A DNA stretch of 64,000 nt from Synechococcus sp. WH 7803. Its GTDB lineage: Bacteria; Cyanobacteriota; Cyanobacteriia; PCC-6307; Cyanobiaceae. The stretch lies in assembly GCA_000063505.1 (NCBI GenBank), contig CT971583.1:1581918-1645917 (forward strand), read 5' to 3'. Below, in pieces: positions 9,659 to 19,298 of this stretch; position 1 is the stretch's first letter, and each line of letters starts with the position of its first letter. The notes beneath the pieces were generated by a model. That model ran no database searches. It had not been told where the DNA came from and saw nothing but the letters and a program-made list of their open reading frames with translations. A program made the position numbers and the translations under genes.

Positions 9659-11093
9659 AGAGCATTGCGGCGACGATCAACAAAACTCCCACCAGGGGCC
9701 ACTCGCGCAGTCGCGCGTAAGGAGTCACAACAGCGCTGGGTTGCACCCGCACGTTCAGCAGGCCAGAGCGCATCGCTGGCAACCGGGACAGAAGCTGTCC
9801 CTCAGCGTTGATCGCGGCCGTGGGGCCTGTATTGGCAACAGACACCAGCGGGCGGGCCGTCTCCACACTGCGCAGTTGCGCCAGAGCCAAGAACTGTTGC
9901 TGCAGCAGCAAGGGATAGGGATCCAGATTGGCCGCTGCGAGGATCCATTGCCCACCCTCAGCAGCCGCTCGGGCGAGGGCCGTGCCGTTGGCAATTTCGT
10001 AACAAATGGCGACCTGGGCAGGGGGCCCGCCCCAACGCCAGAGCCTGGAGGCCTCCCCCGGTTCGAGGCCACCCACGGCGGACAACCCCGCCAGGCCTGG
10101 CAAGGCCGGAGTCCATTCCCCGAGGGGGACGAGTCGATGCTTATCGATCACGGCGCCAGGAGCACCGCCCTCCCCTTGCACGAGCAGCAGAGCACTGCGC
10201 TGACGGCCTGCGACCCAACGAAAACCACCGCTGACGAGAGGAATGGGCTCAACCAGCAGGTTCCCTCGCTGCAGGGGCAAGGTTCCCTCAGGGGCAATCA
10301 GCAGTTCAGCCCCATCAGCATCCGCTCGGGTCAAGGCAGCGTGCAGTCGTCGCGGGAACTGGCTCTGGCGCTCCTCGCTGAATTTCTCCCGGGTGGGAAT
10401 CGCGGGCTGCCACAGCGCCAGGTTCAGGGGGTCTGCAGGGAGAGCCCCACGGTCGGTGCCGACCAGGGCCGCAGCACCAAGACCGTGCAGGAGCGCCAAG
10501 CCGACCACGCCGATCCCGAGCAGGCGGTAACGCCTGCGCTCACGATCAGTGCTGACCCATAGCGTCCACAACCACCAGCCCAGAAACAGCTGCAAGGCCG
10601 CCAGGCCTCCGGCACCACACCAACGCGCCAATCCACCGAAAGCAGGATCCGAAGGAAACACGCTTCCCCCCACACCGATCCAGAACAGTGGGCCACGCGA
10701 CAGCAAGGTTTCTCCAAGGCCCCAGAGCAGGGACAACACCAGCGCCTGCAACGCACCTGCACGCCCTGGCAGCAGCCGAACCACCAGACTCCAGGCACTC
10801 AACAACAAGGCGGCAGCCAGCCCACAGCTGAGCCAAATCGCTGTTGCCACAGGACGACTGAGAAGCTCTGGCACCCCTAACCAGGTGAGTGGGTGCAAGG
10901 CCAGCAGCCAGCGATGACTGATGGCCACGGCCAGCCCCCCCCAAAGTGCTGCGGCCAACGGATGCAACGCCACCGACCACAGCAAGGCCAGCGCGGGAAC
11001 CATCCACCAAATCCCCGACAGGCTCAGACCAATGCCCGCCAGCACACCTCCCAGCAGAGCCCGAACCAGGATCTGGGATCGGTCATTGCCCAT
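9582..11093 (-). CDS. lnt: Apolipoprotein N-acyltransferase
   Basis: Lnt is an inner-membrane enzyme that adds the third acyl chain to lipoproteins. The first half is hydrophobic, with about six membrane segments. The second half is a nitrilase-fold domain with the Glu-Lys-Cys triad visible as [20 protein letters not shown] and [11 protein letters not shown] final membrane span ([15 protein letters not shown]) precedes a basic, proline-rich tail. The ATG at 11093 gives 503 aa; a GTG at 11129 is possible. The tail is encoded opposite the end of mnmA. It diverges from the phasin-like gene with 53 bp between starts. Confidence 0.93.
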   Translation of the reverse strand: MGNDRSQILVRALLGGVLAGIGLSLSGIWWMVPALALLWSVALHPLAAALWGGLAVAISHRWLLALHPLTWLGVPELLSRPVATAIWLSCGLAAALLLSAWSLVVRLLPGRAGALQALVLSLLWGLGETLLSRGPLFWIGVGGSVFPSDPAFGGLARWCGAGGLAALQLFLGWWLWTLWVSTDRERRRYRLLGIGVVGLALLHGLGAAALVGTDRGALPADPLNLALWQPAIPTREKFSEERQSQFPRRLHAALTRADADGAELLIAPEGTLPLQRGNLLVEPIPLVSGGFRWVAGRQRSALLLVQGEGGAPGAVIDKHRLVPLGEWTPALPGLAGLSAVGGLEPGEASRLWRWGGPPAQVAICYEIANGTALARAAAEGGQWILAAANLDPYPLLLQQQFLALAQLRSVETARPLVSVANTGPTAAINAEGQLLSRLPAMRSGLLNVRVQPSAVVTPYARLREWPLVGVLLIVAAMLFRLRSGSDHPPEPRHRRRTPPPAQE

Positions 11094-11146
11094 GGTGCCC
11101 CCCAGAGGTTGACGCCATCCTGAAGTCACAACGCTCGAGTTCCGCG

Positions 11147-11476
11147 ATGGAGACCGCCAACCCTCTCCAACAGATACTGCTACGAGGCCTCGGCACCACC
11201 ACCCTGGTGGCCGAACGCCTGCGCGGCGTAACTCAGGACTGGGTGAGCAGTGGCCGCCTCGACGCCAGCCAAGCCTCGGCTCTGGTGGACGACGTGCTCA
11301 AAGCTCTGCGGGGCGAAACCCCCGAACTTGAGCAACAGATGGGGCGCAACCTGGAACGCAACCGCGACCACCTTCTGCAGGATCTCGGCGTTGCCAGCCA
11401 GAAAGAGCTGGATGAACTGCGCGGCCGCATCGATCGCTTGGAGCAGCAACTCCGTCAGCGCGAACGCCAGGACTGA
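11147..11476 (+). CDS. Phasin-like coiled-coil protein
   Basis: This 109-residue protein starts METANPLQQILLRGLGTTTLVAERL and ends in a strongly predicted coiled coil (ELDELRGRIDRLEQQLRQRE). The overall pattern, an amphipathic N-terminal helical region followed by QKELDELRGRIDRLE, is that of the phasin / polyhydroxyalkanoate granule-associated family found widely in cyanobacteria. Many marine Synechococcus lack polyhydroxyalkanoate synthesis, so the role may be different. The ATG at 11147 is the only start that avoids a run of unlikely residues. It lies 35 bp upstream of the FKBP gene and is probably co-transcribed with it. Confidence 0.75.
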   Translation: METANPLQQILLRGLGTTTLVAERLRGVTQDWVSSGRLDASQASALVDDVLKALRGETPELEQQMGRNLERNRDHLLQDLGVASQKELDELRGRIDRLEQQLRQRERQD

Positions 11477-11511
11477 ACCTGCCAGACTCTCCCGGAATCA
11501 AGGAAGCTCCA

Positions 11512-12117
11512 GTGCGCGACATTCTGATCAGTTCTGCTGTTTGCGTGGCGTGCCTCATGGTGGCGCTGGTGAGTCAGGTGGTCGCCCCGTCCACCGTGAT
11601 TGCAGCACCACCCACCTCCACCGTGCAGGCGTCTGCCGCTCAGACGGCGGACGTGCAAGCCTCCACGGCGATGGAGCTCGACCCTGACGAGACCAATCCA
11701 ACCCTCTTTGCCATGGCACCCGACTCCAATCAGGCTGATGCGTCCGCTCTCGGAGGCCCGATGAGTGCTGAAAAGCCTGAAATCACAGCCAGCGGTCTGC
11801 GGATCACCGACCTTGTGGAGGGCACCGGCGCCGAAGCAACCTCCGGGCAAACCGTGGTGGTGCACTACCGCGGCACGCTCGAAGACGGCCGCCAATTCGA
11901 CGCCAGCTATGACCGTGGCACGCCGTTCAGTTTCCCCCTCGGTGCCGGCCGTGTGATCAAGGGTTGGGACGAAGGGGTCCAGGGCATGAAGGTGGGCGGC
12001 AAGCGCAAGCTGGTGATCCCCCCCGATCTGGGCTACGGAACCCGTGGTGCCGGTGGCGTGATTCCCCCCAACGCCACGCTGATCTTTGAGGTGGAGTTGC
12101 TGGAAGTGAAGGGCTGA
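11512..12117 (+). CDS. FKBP-type peptidyl-prolyl cis-trans isomerase, exported
   Basis: This is a proline isomerase with an N-terminal signal (residues 1-30, ending in alanine-rich VIAAPPTS) and a linker of about 65 residues. The FKBP domain occupies the last 110 residues: [51 protein letters not shown] and [14 protein letters not shown]. It therefore probably acts in the periplasm or thylakoid lumen, helping exported proteins fold. The start is GTG at 11512, which begins the signal peptide. A GC hairpin without a U-run lies at 12118-12132. Confidence 0.92.
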   Translation: MRDILISSAVCVACLMVALVSQVVAPSTVIAAPPTSTVQASAAQTADVQASTAMELDPDETNPTLFAMAPDSNQADASALGGPMSAEKPEITASGLRITDLVEGTGAEATSGQTVVVHYRGTLEDGRQFDASYDRGTPFSFPLGAGRVIKGWDEGVQGMKVGGKRKLVIPPDLGYGTRGAGGVIPPNATLIFEVELLEVKG

Positions 12118-12187
12118 GCCCGCCAAGCGGGCAACAGCTGAAGGTCACGCACTGTCGTTAGGATCCCGTCGCTCGGTTGCCCTTCCC

Positions 12188-12787
12188 ATGGCCCATACCC
12201 TCCCTGCGCTGCCCTACGCCCTCGATGCGCTGGAGCCCCACATCTCCCGCTCCACGCTCGAGTTCCACCACGGCAAGCACCACAACGGTTACGTCACCAA
12301 CCTGAATAAGGCGATCGAGGGCACGGATCTCGACGGCAAAAGCCTCGAAGAAGTGATCTCCGCTGTGTCCGGTGACGCCAGCAAGGCCGGCGTGTTCAAC
12401 AACGCTGCCCAGGTTTGGAACCACAGCTTCTACTGGCAGTGCATGAAGCCCGGTGGTGGTGGTCAGCCCAGTGGAGCCCTCCTCGACAAGATCAACGCTG
12501 ACTTCGGCAGCTACGACGCCTTCGTTGAGCAGTTCAAGGCTGCTGGTGCCACCCAGTTCGGCAGCGGCTGGGCCTGGTTGATCGTCGAGAACGGCACGCT
12601 CAAGATCACCAAAACCGCCAACGCTGATCTTCCTCTGGCCCACGGTCAGAAGGCTCTGCTCACCATGGACGTGTGGGAGCACGCCTACTACCTCGACTAT
12701 CAGAACCGCCGCCCCGATTACATCACCACCTACCTCGAGAAGCTGGTGAATTGGGATTTCGTGGCCGCCAACCTGGCTGCCGCCTGA
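12188..12787 (+). CDS. sodB: Superoxide dismutase [Fe]
   Basis: The 199-residue product removes superoxide in the cytoplasm. The metal ligands are visible in [22 protein letters not shown] and [13 protein letters not shown]. The FeSOD-type residues FGSGWAWL and the [11 protein letters not shown] context indicate iron rather than manganese. Several marine Synechococcus carry a nickel enzyme instead, so the iron form is a strain-level trait. The gene ends at a strong terminator shared with trpC. Confidence 0.96.
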   Translation: MAHTLPALPYALDALEPHISRSTLEFHHGKHHNGYVTNLNKAIEGTDLDGKSLEEVISAVSGDASKAGVFNNAAQVWNHSFYWQCMKPGGGGQPSGALLDKINADFGSYDAFVEQFKAAGATQFGSGWAWLIVENGTLKITKTANADLPLAHGQKALLTMDVWEHAYYLDYQNRRPDYITTYLEKLVNWDFVAANLAAA

Positions 12788-12808
12788 TCCGGCGCTGAGC
12801 GAACCGTG

Positions 12809-12834
12809 AGCCCCCGCAAAGCGGGGGCTTTTTT
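12809..12834. terminator. Bidirectional intrinsic terminator between sodB and trpC
   Basis: A 9-bp perfect GC-rich stem (AGCCCCCGC / GCGGGGGCT) with an AAA loop is followed on the plus strand by six T residues, a classic factor-independent terminator for sodB. On the minus strand the A-run encodes the trpC stop (TAA at 12835-12833), so the trpC stop overlaps the hairpin flank. Confidence 0.9.
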
Positions 12835-13717
12835 ATGGCGCGATCAAATCGCGCAGCCCCTGCTCCACATTGTCTTGACGCATCAAGGCTTCGCCCACGA
12901 GCACCGCACCGGCACCACTGCGTTGCACACGATTCAAGTCGGCACGCGCAAACAAACCCGATTCACTGACGAGGAAGGCGTCCTGCGCGCGCAGGCGATC
13001 CGCAAACTGTTGCGTGAGCGCTTCTGTGGTTGCCAGATCCGTCTCAAAGCTGGTGAGGTCGCGGTTATTGATGCCGATGAGAGGAAAGCCTCCAAGGGTG
13101 AGAATGCGCTCCATCTCCGCGGCATCGTGCACTTCCACCAGCACGGTGAGACCCAGGGTGGCGGCCACCTTCTGGAGATAGGCGAGATCCTGGTCCGTGA
13201 GGATGGCAGCAATCAGCAGAGCCGCATCGGCACCAGCCGCACGCGCCTGGTAAAGCTGATGGGGACTGAGGATGAAGTCCTTGCAGAGCAACGGCAGGTC
13301 CACGGCTTCGCGCACAGCAACCAGCACATCGAAGCCACCCTGAAAAAAGGTGCGATCCGTGAGCACGGACAGACAACTGGCCCCACCAGCGGCATAGGCC
13401 TTGGCGATGGCAACGGGATCGAAATCCTCACGAATCACCCCTTTGCTGGGACTGGCCTTCTTAACTTCAGCAATCACTGCAGGAGCCACAGGGGCCTGAC
13501 GCAACGCTCCCAGAAAGTCCAGCGCCGGTGGCAGTTCAGCAACCCGTGCCTTCAACTGCACCAGTGGCATGCGCTGGCGGGCGGTTTCGATCTCGCGATC
13601 CTTTTCCCAGACAATCTTCTCGAGAATGTTGCGCGGTTCACCATCCTGGTGGGGGATGGCGTATTCGAGATGGGCCACCTGAACCTTGGGGTTGGGCGGT
13701 CGACGACGGATCTCCAT
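12833..13717 (-). CDS. trpC: Indole-3-glycerol-phosphate synthase
   Basis: TrpC closes the indole ring in tryptophan synthesis. The 294-residue single-domain protein has the signature [10 protein letters not shown], then [18 protein letters not shown]-type segments and the phosphate-binding ESGLF and GEALMR elements near the end. About 45 extra N-terminal residues ([13 protein letters not shown]...) are typical of cyanobacterial TrpC. The ATG at 13717 is 22 bp downstream of the lpdA stop, so it is probably the last gene of an operon with the TrmH/SpoU-type methyltransferase and lpdA. Confidence 0.96.
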   Translation of the reverse strand: MEIRRRPPNPKVQVAHLEYAIPHQDGEPRNILEKIVWEKDREIETARQRMPLVQLKARVAELPPALDFLGALRQAPVAPAVIAEVKKASPSKGVIREDFDPVAIAKAYAAGGASCLSVLTDRTFFQGGFDVLVAVREAVDLPLLCKDFILSPHQLYQARAAGADAALLIAAILTDQDLAYLQKVAATLGLTVLVEVHDAAEMERILTLGGFPLIGINNRDLTSFETDLATTEALTQQFADRLRAQDAFLVSESGLFARADLNRVQRSGAGAVLVGEALMRQDNVEQGLRDLIAP

Positions 13718-13739
13718 AGCAGATGCGGAACGAAAGGAA

Positions 13740-15188
13740 TCAGGCAGGTGTGAGAAGGGAGGCTGCCGCCTGCTTGTAAGCCACCTCCACAACCTCACTG
13801 AGGGTGGGATGGGTATGCACTTCGGTGGAGAGCTGACGCACGCTCTGGCGACGGGCCACGGCATTCGCCACCTCTTGGATCAGATCGGCGGCATGCAGGC
13901 CATAGATGTGGGCTCCCAGCACCTCTCCAGAGGCCTTGTTGAACAGAAGCTTCATCAGACCGTCGCTGTCGAGTTCAGCGAGCGCTTTGGAATTGGCCTT
14001 GAAGTAACTGCGCACCACCCCCAGCTCAAATCCCTGATCAGCCGCCAACTGCTTGGCATCGGCCTCACTGAGGCCCACCGAACTGATCTCTGGATGGGTG
14101 AAGGTGGCAGCAGGAATGCTGCGGTAATCGATCTCGCGGCTGTGGCCAAGAATGTTGTCGATCGCCACCGTCCCCTGCGCCGCAGCCGTGTGCGCCAGCA
14201 TCAGTTTGCCGGTGACATCACCAACGGCCCAAAGGTGGGGGACCGGCTGCCCGTTGGCCAGCACCTGCATGCGGTCATTGATCGGCACAAAGCCGCGTTG
14301 GGTTTCCACACCGAGCTTGTCCAGGTTGAGGTTGCGGCTGCTCGGAACCCGGCCAGTGGCCACCAGCACGGCATCCACCTCGAGGGTCTCCACAGGCTCA
14401 CGGGTCTTCATGTCGACCAGATCGATCTGAACCGGAGCTCCGGGTTTGATCGATTGGGCCAGCACCCCGGATCGCGCATCAATGTCCCGTCCGTCAATCA
14501 AATGACGTGCCGCGATGCGGGTGATGTCGGGATCAAAGGTCGGCATCACCCGATCCAATGCCTCGATCATCGTGACCTCGCAGCCGAGAGCCGTATAGAC
14601 GTCGGCGAATTCCAGGCCGATATAGCCACTGCCGATGATGGCGAGCCAGCGCGGCAGCCACTCCAGGCTGACGGCCTCATCACTGGTGAACACGCTGCGA
14701 CCATCGGTCTCGATCCCGGGCGGAACGAACGGATCCGATCCTGTGGCCAGGATCACGTCCTTGCCGGTGATCACACGGTCCACGCCGCTGATTTCCCTCA
14801 CGCCCACGGCCTGAGCCGACTCCAAACGCCCCTGACCGCGAATGATCGTCACCCCAGCCCTTTCCAGGGTTTTGGTGAGGTTGCCGCGAATCGTGGCGAC
14901 CAGTTGATTGGCGTGATCCGCAATTTTCTGGCGCTCGAAACGCACCGGGGCGGCATGGATCCCGAAACCGGCCAGATGGTCGGCATCGGCCAGCTCGCGC
15001 ACACGGCCTGAAGCGGCGAGCAGAGCCTTGGAAGGAACACAGCCGCGGTTCACACAGGTTCCGCCCATGTCGCGCGACTCGATGATCGCCACCTTCAGGC
15101 CATGCTCGGCAGCATGCTTCGCTGCATCGAAACCGCCGTAACCGGCACCGATCACGATCACATCGAAGTCGAAACTGGCGTCGCTCAC
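13740..15188 (-). CDS. lpdA: Dihydrolipoamide dehydrogenase (E3)
   Basis: This FAD enzyme reoxidises lipoyl groups of the pyruvate dehydrogenase and glycine cleavage systems. The 482-residue protein shows the FAD fold ([15 protein letters not shown]), the redox disulfide [13 protein letters not shown], the NAD-binding [20 protein letters not shown] and the C-terminal catalytic histidine in [10 protein letters not shown]. The start is GTG at 15188, overlapping the stop of the upstream methyltransferase gene by 4 bp (GTGA), which implies translational coupling. Confidence 0.95.
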   Translation of the reverse strand: MSDASFDFDVIVIGAGYGGFDAAKHAAEHGLKVAIIESRDMGGTCVNRGCVPSKALLAASGRVRELADADHLAGFGIHAAPVRFERQKIADHANQLVATIRGNLTKTLERAGVTIIRGQGRLESAQAVGVREISGVDRVITGKDVILATGSDPFVPPGIETDGRSVFTSDEAVSLEWLPRWLAIIGSGYIGLEFADVYTALGCEVTMIEALDRVMPTFDPDITRIAARHLIDGRDIDARSGVLAQSIKPGAPVQIDLVDMKTREPVETLEVDAVLVATGRVPSSRNLNLDKLGVETQRGFVPINDRMQVLANGQPVPHLWAVGDVTGKLMLAHTAAAQGTVAIDNILGHSREIDYRSIPAATFTHPEISSVGLSEADAKQLAADQGFELGVVRSYFKANSKALAELDSDGLMKLLFNKASGEVLGAHIYGLHAADLIQEVANAVARRQSVRQLSTEVHTHPTLSEVVEVAYKQAAASLLTPA

Positions 15189-16060
15189 CCGGACTGCTGC
15201 ATGGGAGCCGTCATTGTCGCCCGTCGTCGTTCCAAGAGCAGGGGTACGGCGGCAGCTGCCACATTCAATGACTCCACTTTGCGGCCATGAGGAAGGGTGA
15301 CGCCATGGCTGCAACAGCCCAGCAGCTGGGGATGCAAGCCAGCCCCCTCATTACCGAGCACCAGCACGGTGGGGCGACACCAGTCCAATTGCCAATAGGG
15401 CTGAACCGGAAGACCGGCTGCTGCATCCGGCACAAGGGTGGCCACCACCTGCAGTCCCCTGGTTCTCGCATCCTTCAGGGCAGTGGCCAGTTGTTCAACA
15501 CCCTGGGCGTCGGTAGGGCCGAAGCGTTGGTAGGGCATTGAGAGGAGTGCTCCGGCAGCGGACCGCACCACTTTCGAGCCCAGTGGATCAGCTCCGGCCC
15601 CCATCCAGACCTGCTCAACATCGGCTGCCAGAGCTGTTCTCAGCAGGGTTCCCACATTGCCAGGATCCTGCAGGCGATCGAGGGCAAGAACAAAGTTTGG
15701 GTGGGGACCTGCGGCCGGCAAAGACTTGAGCGGCCAGAGACAGGCGACTCCGTCGGGGTGCACGGTGGTCAGAGCAGCTCCGAGCGCTTCGGGCGTCATC
15801 AACTGCACCTGAACCGGTCCTGGCAACTGGGCCAGCAAGTCCCGATGGCGCTGAAGCCAGAGCGGCGTGACCAAAACAGACAGGGGGTCGGTCCACGCCT
15901 CGCCCTGGGCGAGCAGCTCCTGCACCTGATGCGTTACCTCGAGCAACACGCACTGCTCACTCTCCCGACCGGCCTTGCTCTGCAACGAGCGAATGCGTTT
16001 GATCAGGGGATTGCGCCGACTCGAAATCGGCTCACCCTCAGCCCTTGCAATCACTGGCAC
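15185..16060 (-). CDS. TrmH/SpoU-family RNA 2'-O-ribose methyltransferase
   Basis: This knotted SPOUT methyltransferase probably modifies rRNA or tRNA. The 291-residue product has a substrate-binding N-terminal domain (SSRRNPLIKRIRSLQSK) and the three SpoU motifs: LDRLQDPGNVGTLLRTA, LVLGNEGAGL and ESLNVAAAAVPLLLE. The specific target nucleotide is not determinable. The start looks like GTG at 16060, one base after the stop of the interrupted small gene upstream, so the four genes from 16310 down to 12833 look like one transcript. Confidence 0.88.
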   Translation of the reverse strand: MPVIARAEGEPISSRRNPLIKRIRSLQSKAGRESEQCVLLEVTHQVQELLAQGEAWTDPLSVLVTPLWLQRHRDLLAQLPGPVQVQLMTPEALGAALTTVHPDGVACLWPLKSLPAAGPHPNFVLALDRLQDPGNVGTLLRTALAADVEQVWMGAGADPLGSKVVRSAAGALLSMPYQRFGPTDAQGVEQLATALKDARTRGLQVVATLVPDAAAGLPVQPYWQLDWCRPTVLVLGNEGAGLHPQLLGCCSHGVTLPHGRKVESLNVAAAAVPLLLERRRATMTAPMQQSG

Positions 16061-16061
16061 G

Positions 16062-16310
16062 TCAGAAGCTGGTGTGCTTCCGCACCTTCATGCCTTCGTG
16101 AATCGCCAGATCTGATCCATCAATATCCAAACCATTGACAGCAGCGATCTAACCTTTCAGTCCTTCGGCGGCGAGATTCTCAACCATTTTTTTGATCACC
16201 TGATCCTCAACCGCAGACACATCAACGGAATCGGGAGTTAAAAACTCAAGGAACTTGCCAACCTTCGCCGCCACCACCTCAGAAGAGTTGGAAATCTTCA
16301 GTAAGATCAT
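16062..16310 (-). pseudogene. Small conserved-type gene interrupted by in-frame TAG
   Basis: From the ATG at 16310 a 53-codon frame reads MILLKISNSSEVVAAKVGKF to NLAAEGLKG and meets TAG at 16151-16149. The same frame then continues with 28 protein-like codons (IAAVNGLDIDGS to EGMKVRKHTSF) to a TGA at 16064. Read through, the product would be 82 residues, and I think it matches a conserved small picocyanobacterial protein that has glutamate at this position (GAG to TAG is a single change). The function is unknown. The simplest reading is a nonsense mutation or sequencing error; amber readthrough is possible but unsupported. It sits 1 bp upstream of the methyltransferase start. Confidence 0.7.
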
Positions 16311-16346
16311 GGTCAGCAGTTAGAGGCTCTAGCTCTAAAAACATAG

Positions 16347-16430
16347 TGCGGATGGGGAGACTTGAACTCCCACGACATTGCTGCCACTAGTACCTGAAAC
16401 TAGCGCGTCTACCAATTCCGCCACATCCGC
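16347..16430 (-). tRNA. tRNA-Leu(CAG)
   Basis: This is an 84-nt cloverleaf with acceptor arms GCGGATG/CATCCGC, a long variable arm typical of leucine tRNA, and the T-arm GTTCAAGTC. The anticodon stem CTAGT/ACTAG encloses the loop TTCAGGT, giving anticodon CAG for CUG codons. The CCA end is not encoded. Confidence 0.95.
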
Positions 16431-16577
16431 TGGCGTGTGTCGCGTAGGCGACCAAATGACCATAGGTCATCGAAGGGCCACCTCTCCAGGCGTGATCAAG
16501 CCAGTTTGAGCGCCGGCCGTCTAGACGGTCTCAGGCGATCTCGTCAAGATGGGGCGACTTCCGCAAGAAAGCGAGGA
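16431..16577. other. Upstream region of murA with two short palindromes
   Basis: This is the shared region between the divergent tRNA-Leu and murA. It contains ATGACC-ATA-GGTCAT (16456-16470) and CCGTCTAGACGG (16517-16528), both perfect inverted repeats. They could be operators or chance. No ORF is supported here. Confidence 0.35.
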
Positions 16578-17876
16578 ATGACGACCGCGGCGCCTCCGTC
16601 TCAGGACATTCTCAAGCCGCACCTCGCAATCGATGGTGGACACAGTCTTCAGGGAGAACTGAAGGTCAGTGGAGCCAAGAACTCAGCCCTGGTGTTGATG
16701 ACGGCCTCCCTGCTCACGGCTGAACGTCTCACTCTTCACAACGTTCCACCCCTCACCGACATCGACGGGATGGAAAACATCCTGGTGTCCCTTGGAGTGA
16801 AGGTTCATCGCCGCTCAGAAACTGTCGAACTCGAGGCGTCCCATCTCACAAGCGCCGAACCCCCCTACGACCTAGTGAATGGGCTGAGGGCCAGCTTTTT
16901 TGCGATTGGTTCCATCCTCGCCCGGATGGGGTACGCCAAGGTGCCCCTCCCTGGCGGCTGCCGCATCGGCGCACGGCCTGTAGTGGAGCACATCCGCGGT
17001 TTGAAAGCCTTGGGCGCATCGGTCTCCGTGGAGCACGGTGTCGTCACAGCGGCCGTTCCCGGCGAGGGCAAGCGGCTCAAAGGGGCGTCCATCGTGTTGG
17101 ACTGCCCGAGCGTGGGCGCCACGGAAACAATCCTGATGGCCGCGACTCTGGCTGAAGGCACCAGCGTGATTGAAAACGCTGCTCAGGAGCCTGAGGTTCA
17201 GGATCTTGCCAACCTCCTCAATGCCATGGGGGCGCGCATCACCGGCGCGGGTGGTCCCACAATCACGATTCACGGGGTGGAGGCCTTGCACGGGTGTGAG
17301 TACTCCGTGATTCTTGATCGCATCGAGGCTGGAACCTTTCTGCTCGCAGCGGCCATCACCCGTTCCCGGCTGCGGGTTGCACCGGTTGTGCCCGAGCATC
17401 TGAATGCTGTGCTGCAGAAACTGCGGGACTGTGGCTGTGAGCTTGAGATCGACGGGGACGGCATCACGATCACCCCTGGAACGATCAAGGGCGTGGACAT
17501 CACCACCCAGCCCTTCCCCGGTTTTCCCACGGATCTACAGGCTCCCTTCATGGCGCTGCTGGCCACGGCTTCTGGCACGAGCGTGATCACCGAGAAGATC
17601 TACGAAAACAGGATGCAACACGTGGCCGAGCTGCAGAGGATGGGCGCAGCCATCCGCATCCAGGGGAGCACCGCCATTGTTGAGGGTGTCCCGAGCCTCA
17701 GTGCTGCCCCAGTGAACGGCACGGATCTCAGGGCAGCGGCTGCCATGGTTCTTGCAGGCCTCGTGGCTCGAGGCAGCAGCCAGGTGAGTGGCCTTAACCA
17801 TCTCGATCGGGGTTATGCCGGAATCGAAGCCAAACTGCGTGCCTGCGGTGCGGTGCTCGAACGGCACCTGCCCTGA
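16578..17876 (+). CDS. murA: UDP-N-acetylglucosamine 1-carboxyvinyltransferase
   Basis: MurA catalyses the first committed step of peptidoglycan synthesis, adding enolpyruvate to UDP-GlcNAc. The 432-residue protein has the opening GELKVSGAKNSALVLM, the active-site cysteine in LPGGCRIGARPV (fosfomycin-sensitive type), VGATETILMAA and the C-terminal DLRAAAAMVLAGL. The ATG at 16578 is chosen; an upstream frame to 16437 would overlap the promoter region. Leucine tRNA genes flank it on both sides. Confidence 0.96.
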   Translation: MTTAAPPSQDILKPHLAIDGGHSLQGELKVSGAKNSALVLMTASLLTAERLTLHNVPPLTDIDGMENILVSLGVKVHRRSETVELEASHLTSAEPPYDLVNGLRASFFAIGSILARMGYAKVPLPGGCRIGARPVVEHIRGLKALGASVSVEHGVVTAAVPGEGKRLKGASIVLDCPSVGATETILMAATLAEGTSVIENAAQEPEVQDLANLLNAMGARITGAGGPTITIHGVEALHGCEYSVILDRIEAGTFLLAAAITRSRLRVAPVVPEHLNAVLQKLRDCGCELEIDGDGITITPGTIKGVDITTQPFPGFPTDLQAPFMALLATASGTSVITEKIYENRMQHVAELQRMGAAIRIQGSTAIVEGVPSLSAAPVNGTDLRAAAAMVLAGLVARGSSQVSGLNHLDRGYAGIEAKLRACGAVLERHLP

Positions 17877-17914
17877 CCAGAGGGCACGGGGTGGTCGCTT
17901 AAGGTCATGAACGG

Positions 17915-17996
17915 GGGAGCGTGCCGGAATTGGTAGACGGACTCGACTCAAAATCGAGCGCCTTCGGGCATGTGGGTTCAAGTCCCACCGCTCCTA
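17915..17996 (+). tRNA. tRNA-Leu(CAA)
   Basis: This is an 82-nt leucine tRNA with D-arm TGCCGGAATTGGTAGACGG, anticodon stem around the loop CTCAAAA (anticodon CAA, reading UUG), a variable arm CGCCTTCGGGCA and T-arm GGGTTCAAGTCCC. The acceptor stem is GGGAGCG/CGCTCCT. CCA is not encoded. Confidence 0.94.
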
Positions 17997-18077
17997 CTTC
18001 ACCTCCAGCGAATCGCACCGGGCGCTGAGAGACTGATCTGCTCAATCTCCCGAACGGAGAACCGATCGCACAGCGTC

Positions 18078-19298
18078 ATGGTGGAGCCCAAGGCTGATTC
18101 GAAGTCCACAGCGGTGATGGGCACCTACAACCGCTTTCCCTTGTCCCTCGTGAAGGGGCGGGGTTGCTGGGTGTGGGATGACCAGAACCGTCGCCACCTC
18201 GATGCCGTTGCAGGAATTGCCACCTGCACCCTCGGCCACAGCGATCGAGTCCTGCGGCGTGCCCTCACCCGTCAGCTGCGCACGCTGCAGCACGTTTCCA
18301 ATCTTTACCAAATTCCCGAACAGGAACAACTGGCGCAGTGGCTGGTGGCCAACAGCTGCGCGGACAGCGTGTTCTTCTGCAATTCAGGTGCCGAAGCCAA
18401 CGAAGCCGCCATCAAACTGGCCCGCAAGCACGGCCACCAGCGCCGCGGAATCGACCGGCCCGTCATCATCACGGCATCGGCCAGTTTTCATGGCCGAACG
18501 CTGGCTGCCGTGAGTGCCACCGGTCAACCGCGGTATCACCAAGGGTTCGAACCCATGGTGGAAGGATTCGAATTCTTCCCCTACAACGACGGCGACGCCT
18601 TTGAGCAGCTGCTGATGCAGCTGGAGCACAACGGCCCGAAGGTGGCGGCTGTTCTGATCGAGCCACTTCAAGGCGAAGGCGGTGTGAATCCAGGCGATCC
18701 CGCTGTGATGCAGCGCATCCGCAAACTCTGCAGCGAGCGCGACATCCTGCTGATCTTCGATGAGGTGCAGGTGGGCATGGGCCGCACCGGCACGCTCTGG
18801 GGCTACCAACAACTCGGTGTCACACCGGATGCTCTCACCCTGGCCAAAGGGCTTGGCGGTGGACACGTGATCGGCGCCCTGCTGGTGAGTGAGCACGCTG
18901 ATGTGTTCGAACCCGGTGATCACGCCAGCACCTTTGGAGGCAATCCCTTCGCCTGCCGTGCGGGTCTCACGGTGGCCAGCGAACTGCAGCGTCGCGACCT
19001 ACTGAAGAACGTCCAGATGCGGGGACAGCAATTGCAGGACGGTCTGAATCACCTCGTGGAGCGCTATCCCGACCACCTGGCGGGATGCCGTGGCTGGGGA
19101 CTGCTGCAGGGTTTGGTTCTTCGCGACACCTGCGGATATTCAGCCGCCGATGTGGTGAAGGCCGCCCTTGAAGAGCAACTGCTGCTGGTGCCTGCCGGCG
19201 CCGCGGTGGTGCGCATGGTGCCCCCGCTGGTGATTGGACCGAGGGAAATCCAGAGCTTGCTGACCCGACTGGATCGGGCTCTCCAGCATCTGATGTGA
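18078..19298 (+). CDS. argD: Acetylornithine aminotransferase
   Basis: This PLP-dependent class III aminotransferase acts in arginine synthesis, converting N-acetylglutamate semialdehyde to N-acetylornithine. The 406-residue product has VFFCNSGAEANEAAIKLAR, the LIFDEVQVGMGRTG cofactor-contact segment and the PLP lysine in TLAKGLGGGHVIGAL. The ATG at 18078 is preferred over upstream in-frame starts that run into the tRNA. It overlaps folC by 4 bp (GTGA), so the two genes are co-expressed. Confidence 0.94.
   Translation: MVEPKADSKSTAVMGTYNRFPLSLVKGRGCWVWDDQNRRHLDAVAGIATCTLGHSDRVLRRALTRQLRTLQHVSNLYQIPEQEQLAQWLVANSCADSVFFCNSGAEANEAAIKLARKHGHQRRGIDRPVIITASASFHGRTLAAVSATGQPRYHQGFEPMVEGFEFFPYNDGDAFEQLLMQLEHNGPKVAAVLIEPLQGEGGVNPGDPAVMQRIRKLCSERDILLIFDEVQVGMGRTGTLWGYQQLGVTPDALTLAKGLGGGHVIGALLVSEHADVFEPGDHASTFGGNPFACRAGLTVASELQRRDLLKNVQMRGQQLQDGLNHLVERYPDHLAGCRGWGLLQGLVLRDTCGYSAADVVKAALEEQLLLVPAGAAVVRMVPPLVIGPREIQSLLTRLDRALQHLM

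Noticed and set aside
12118-12132. GCCCGC-CAA-GCGGGC hairpin after the FKBP gene as a terminator
   Set aside because: No U-run follows the stem, so intrinsic termination is not supported.
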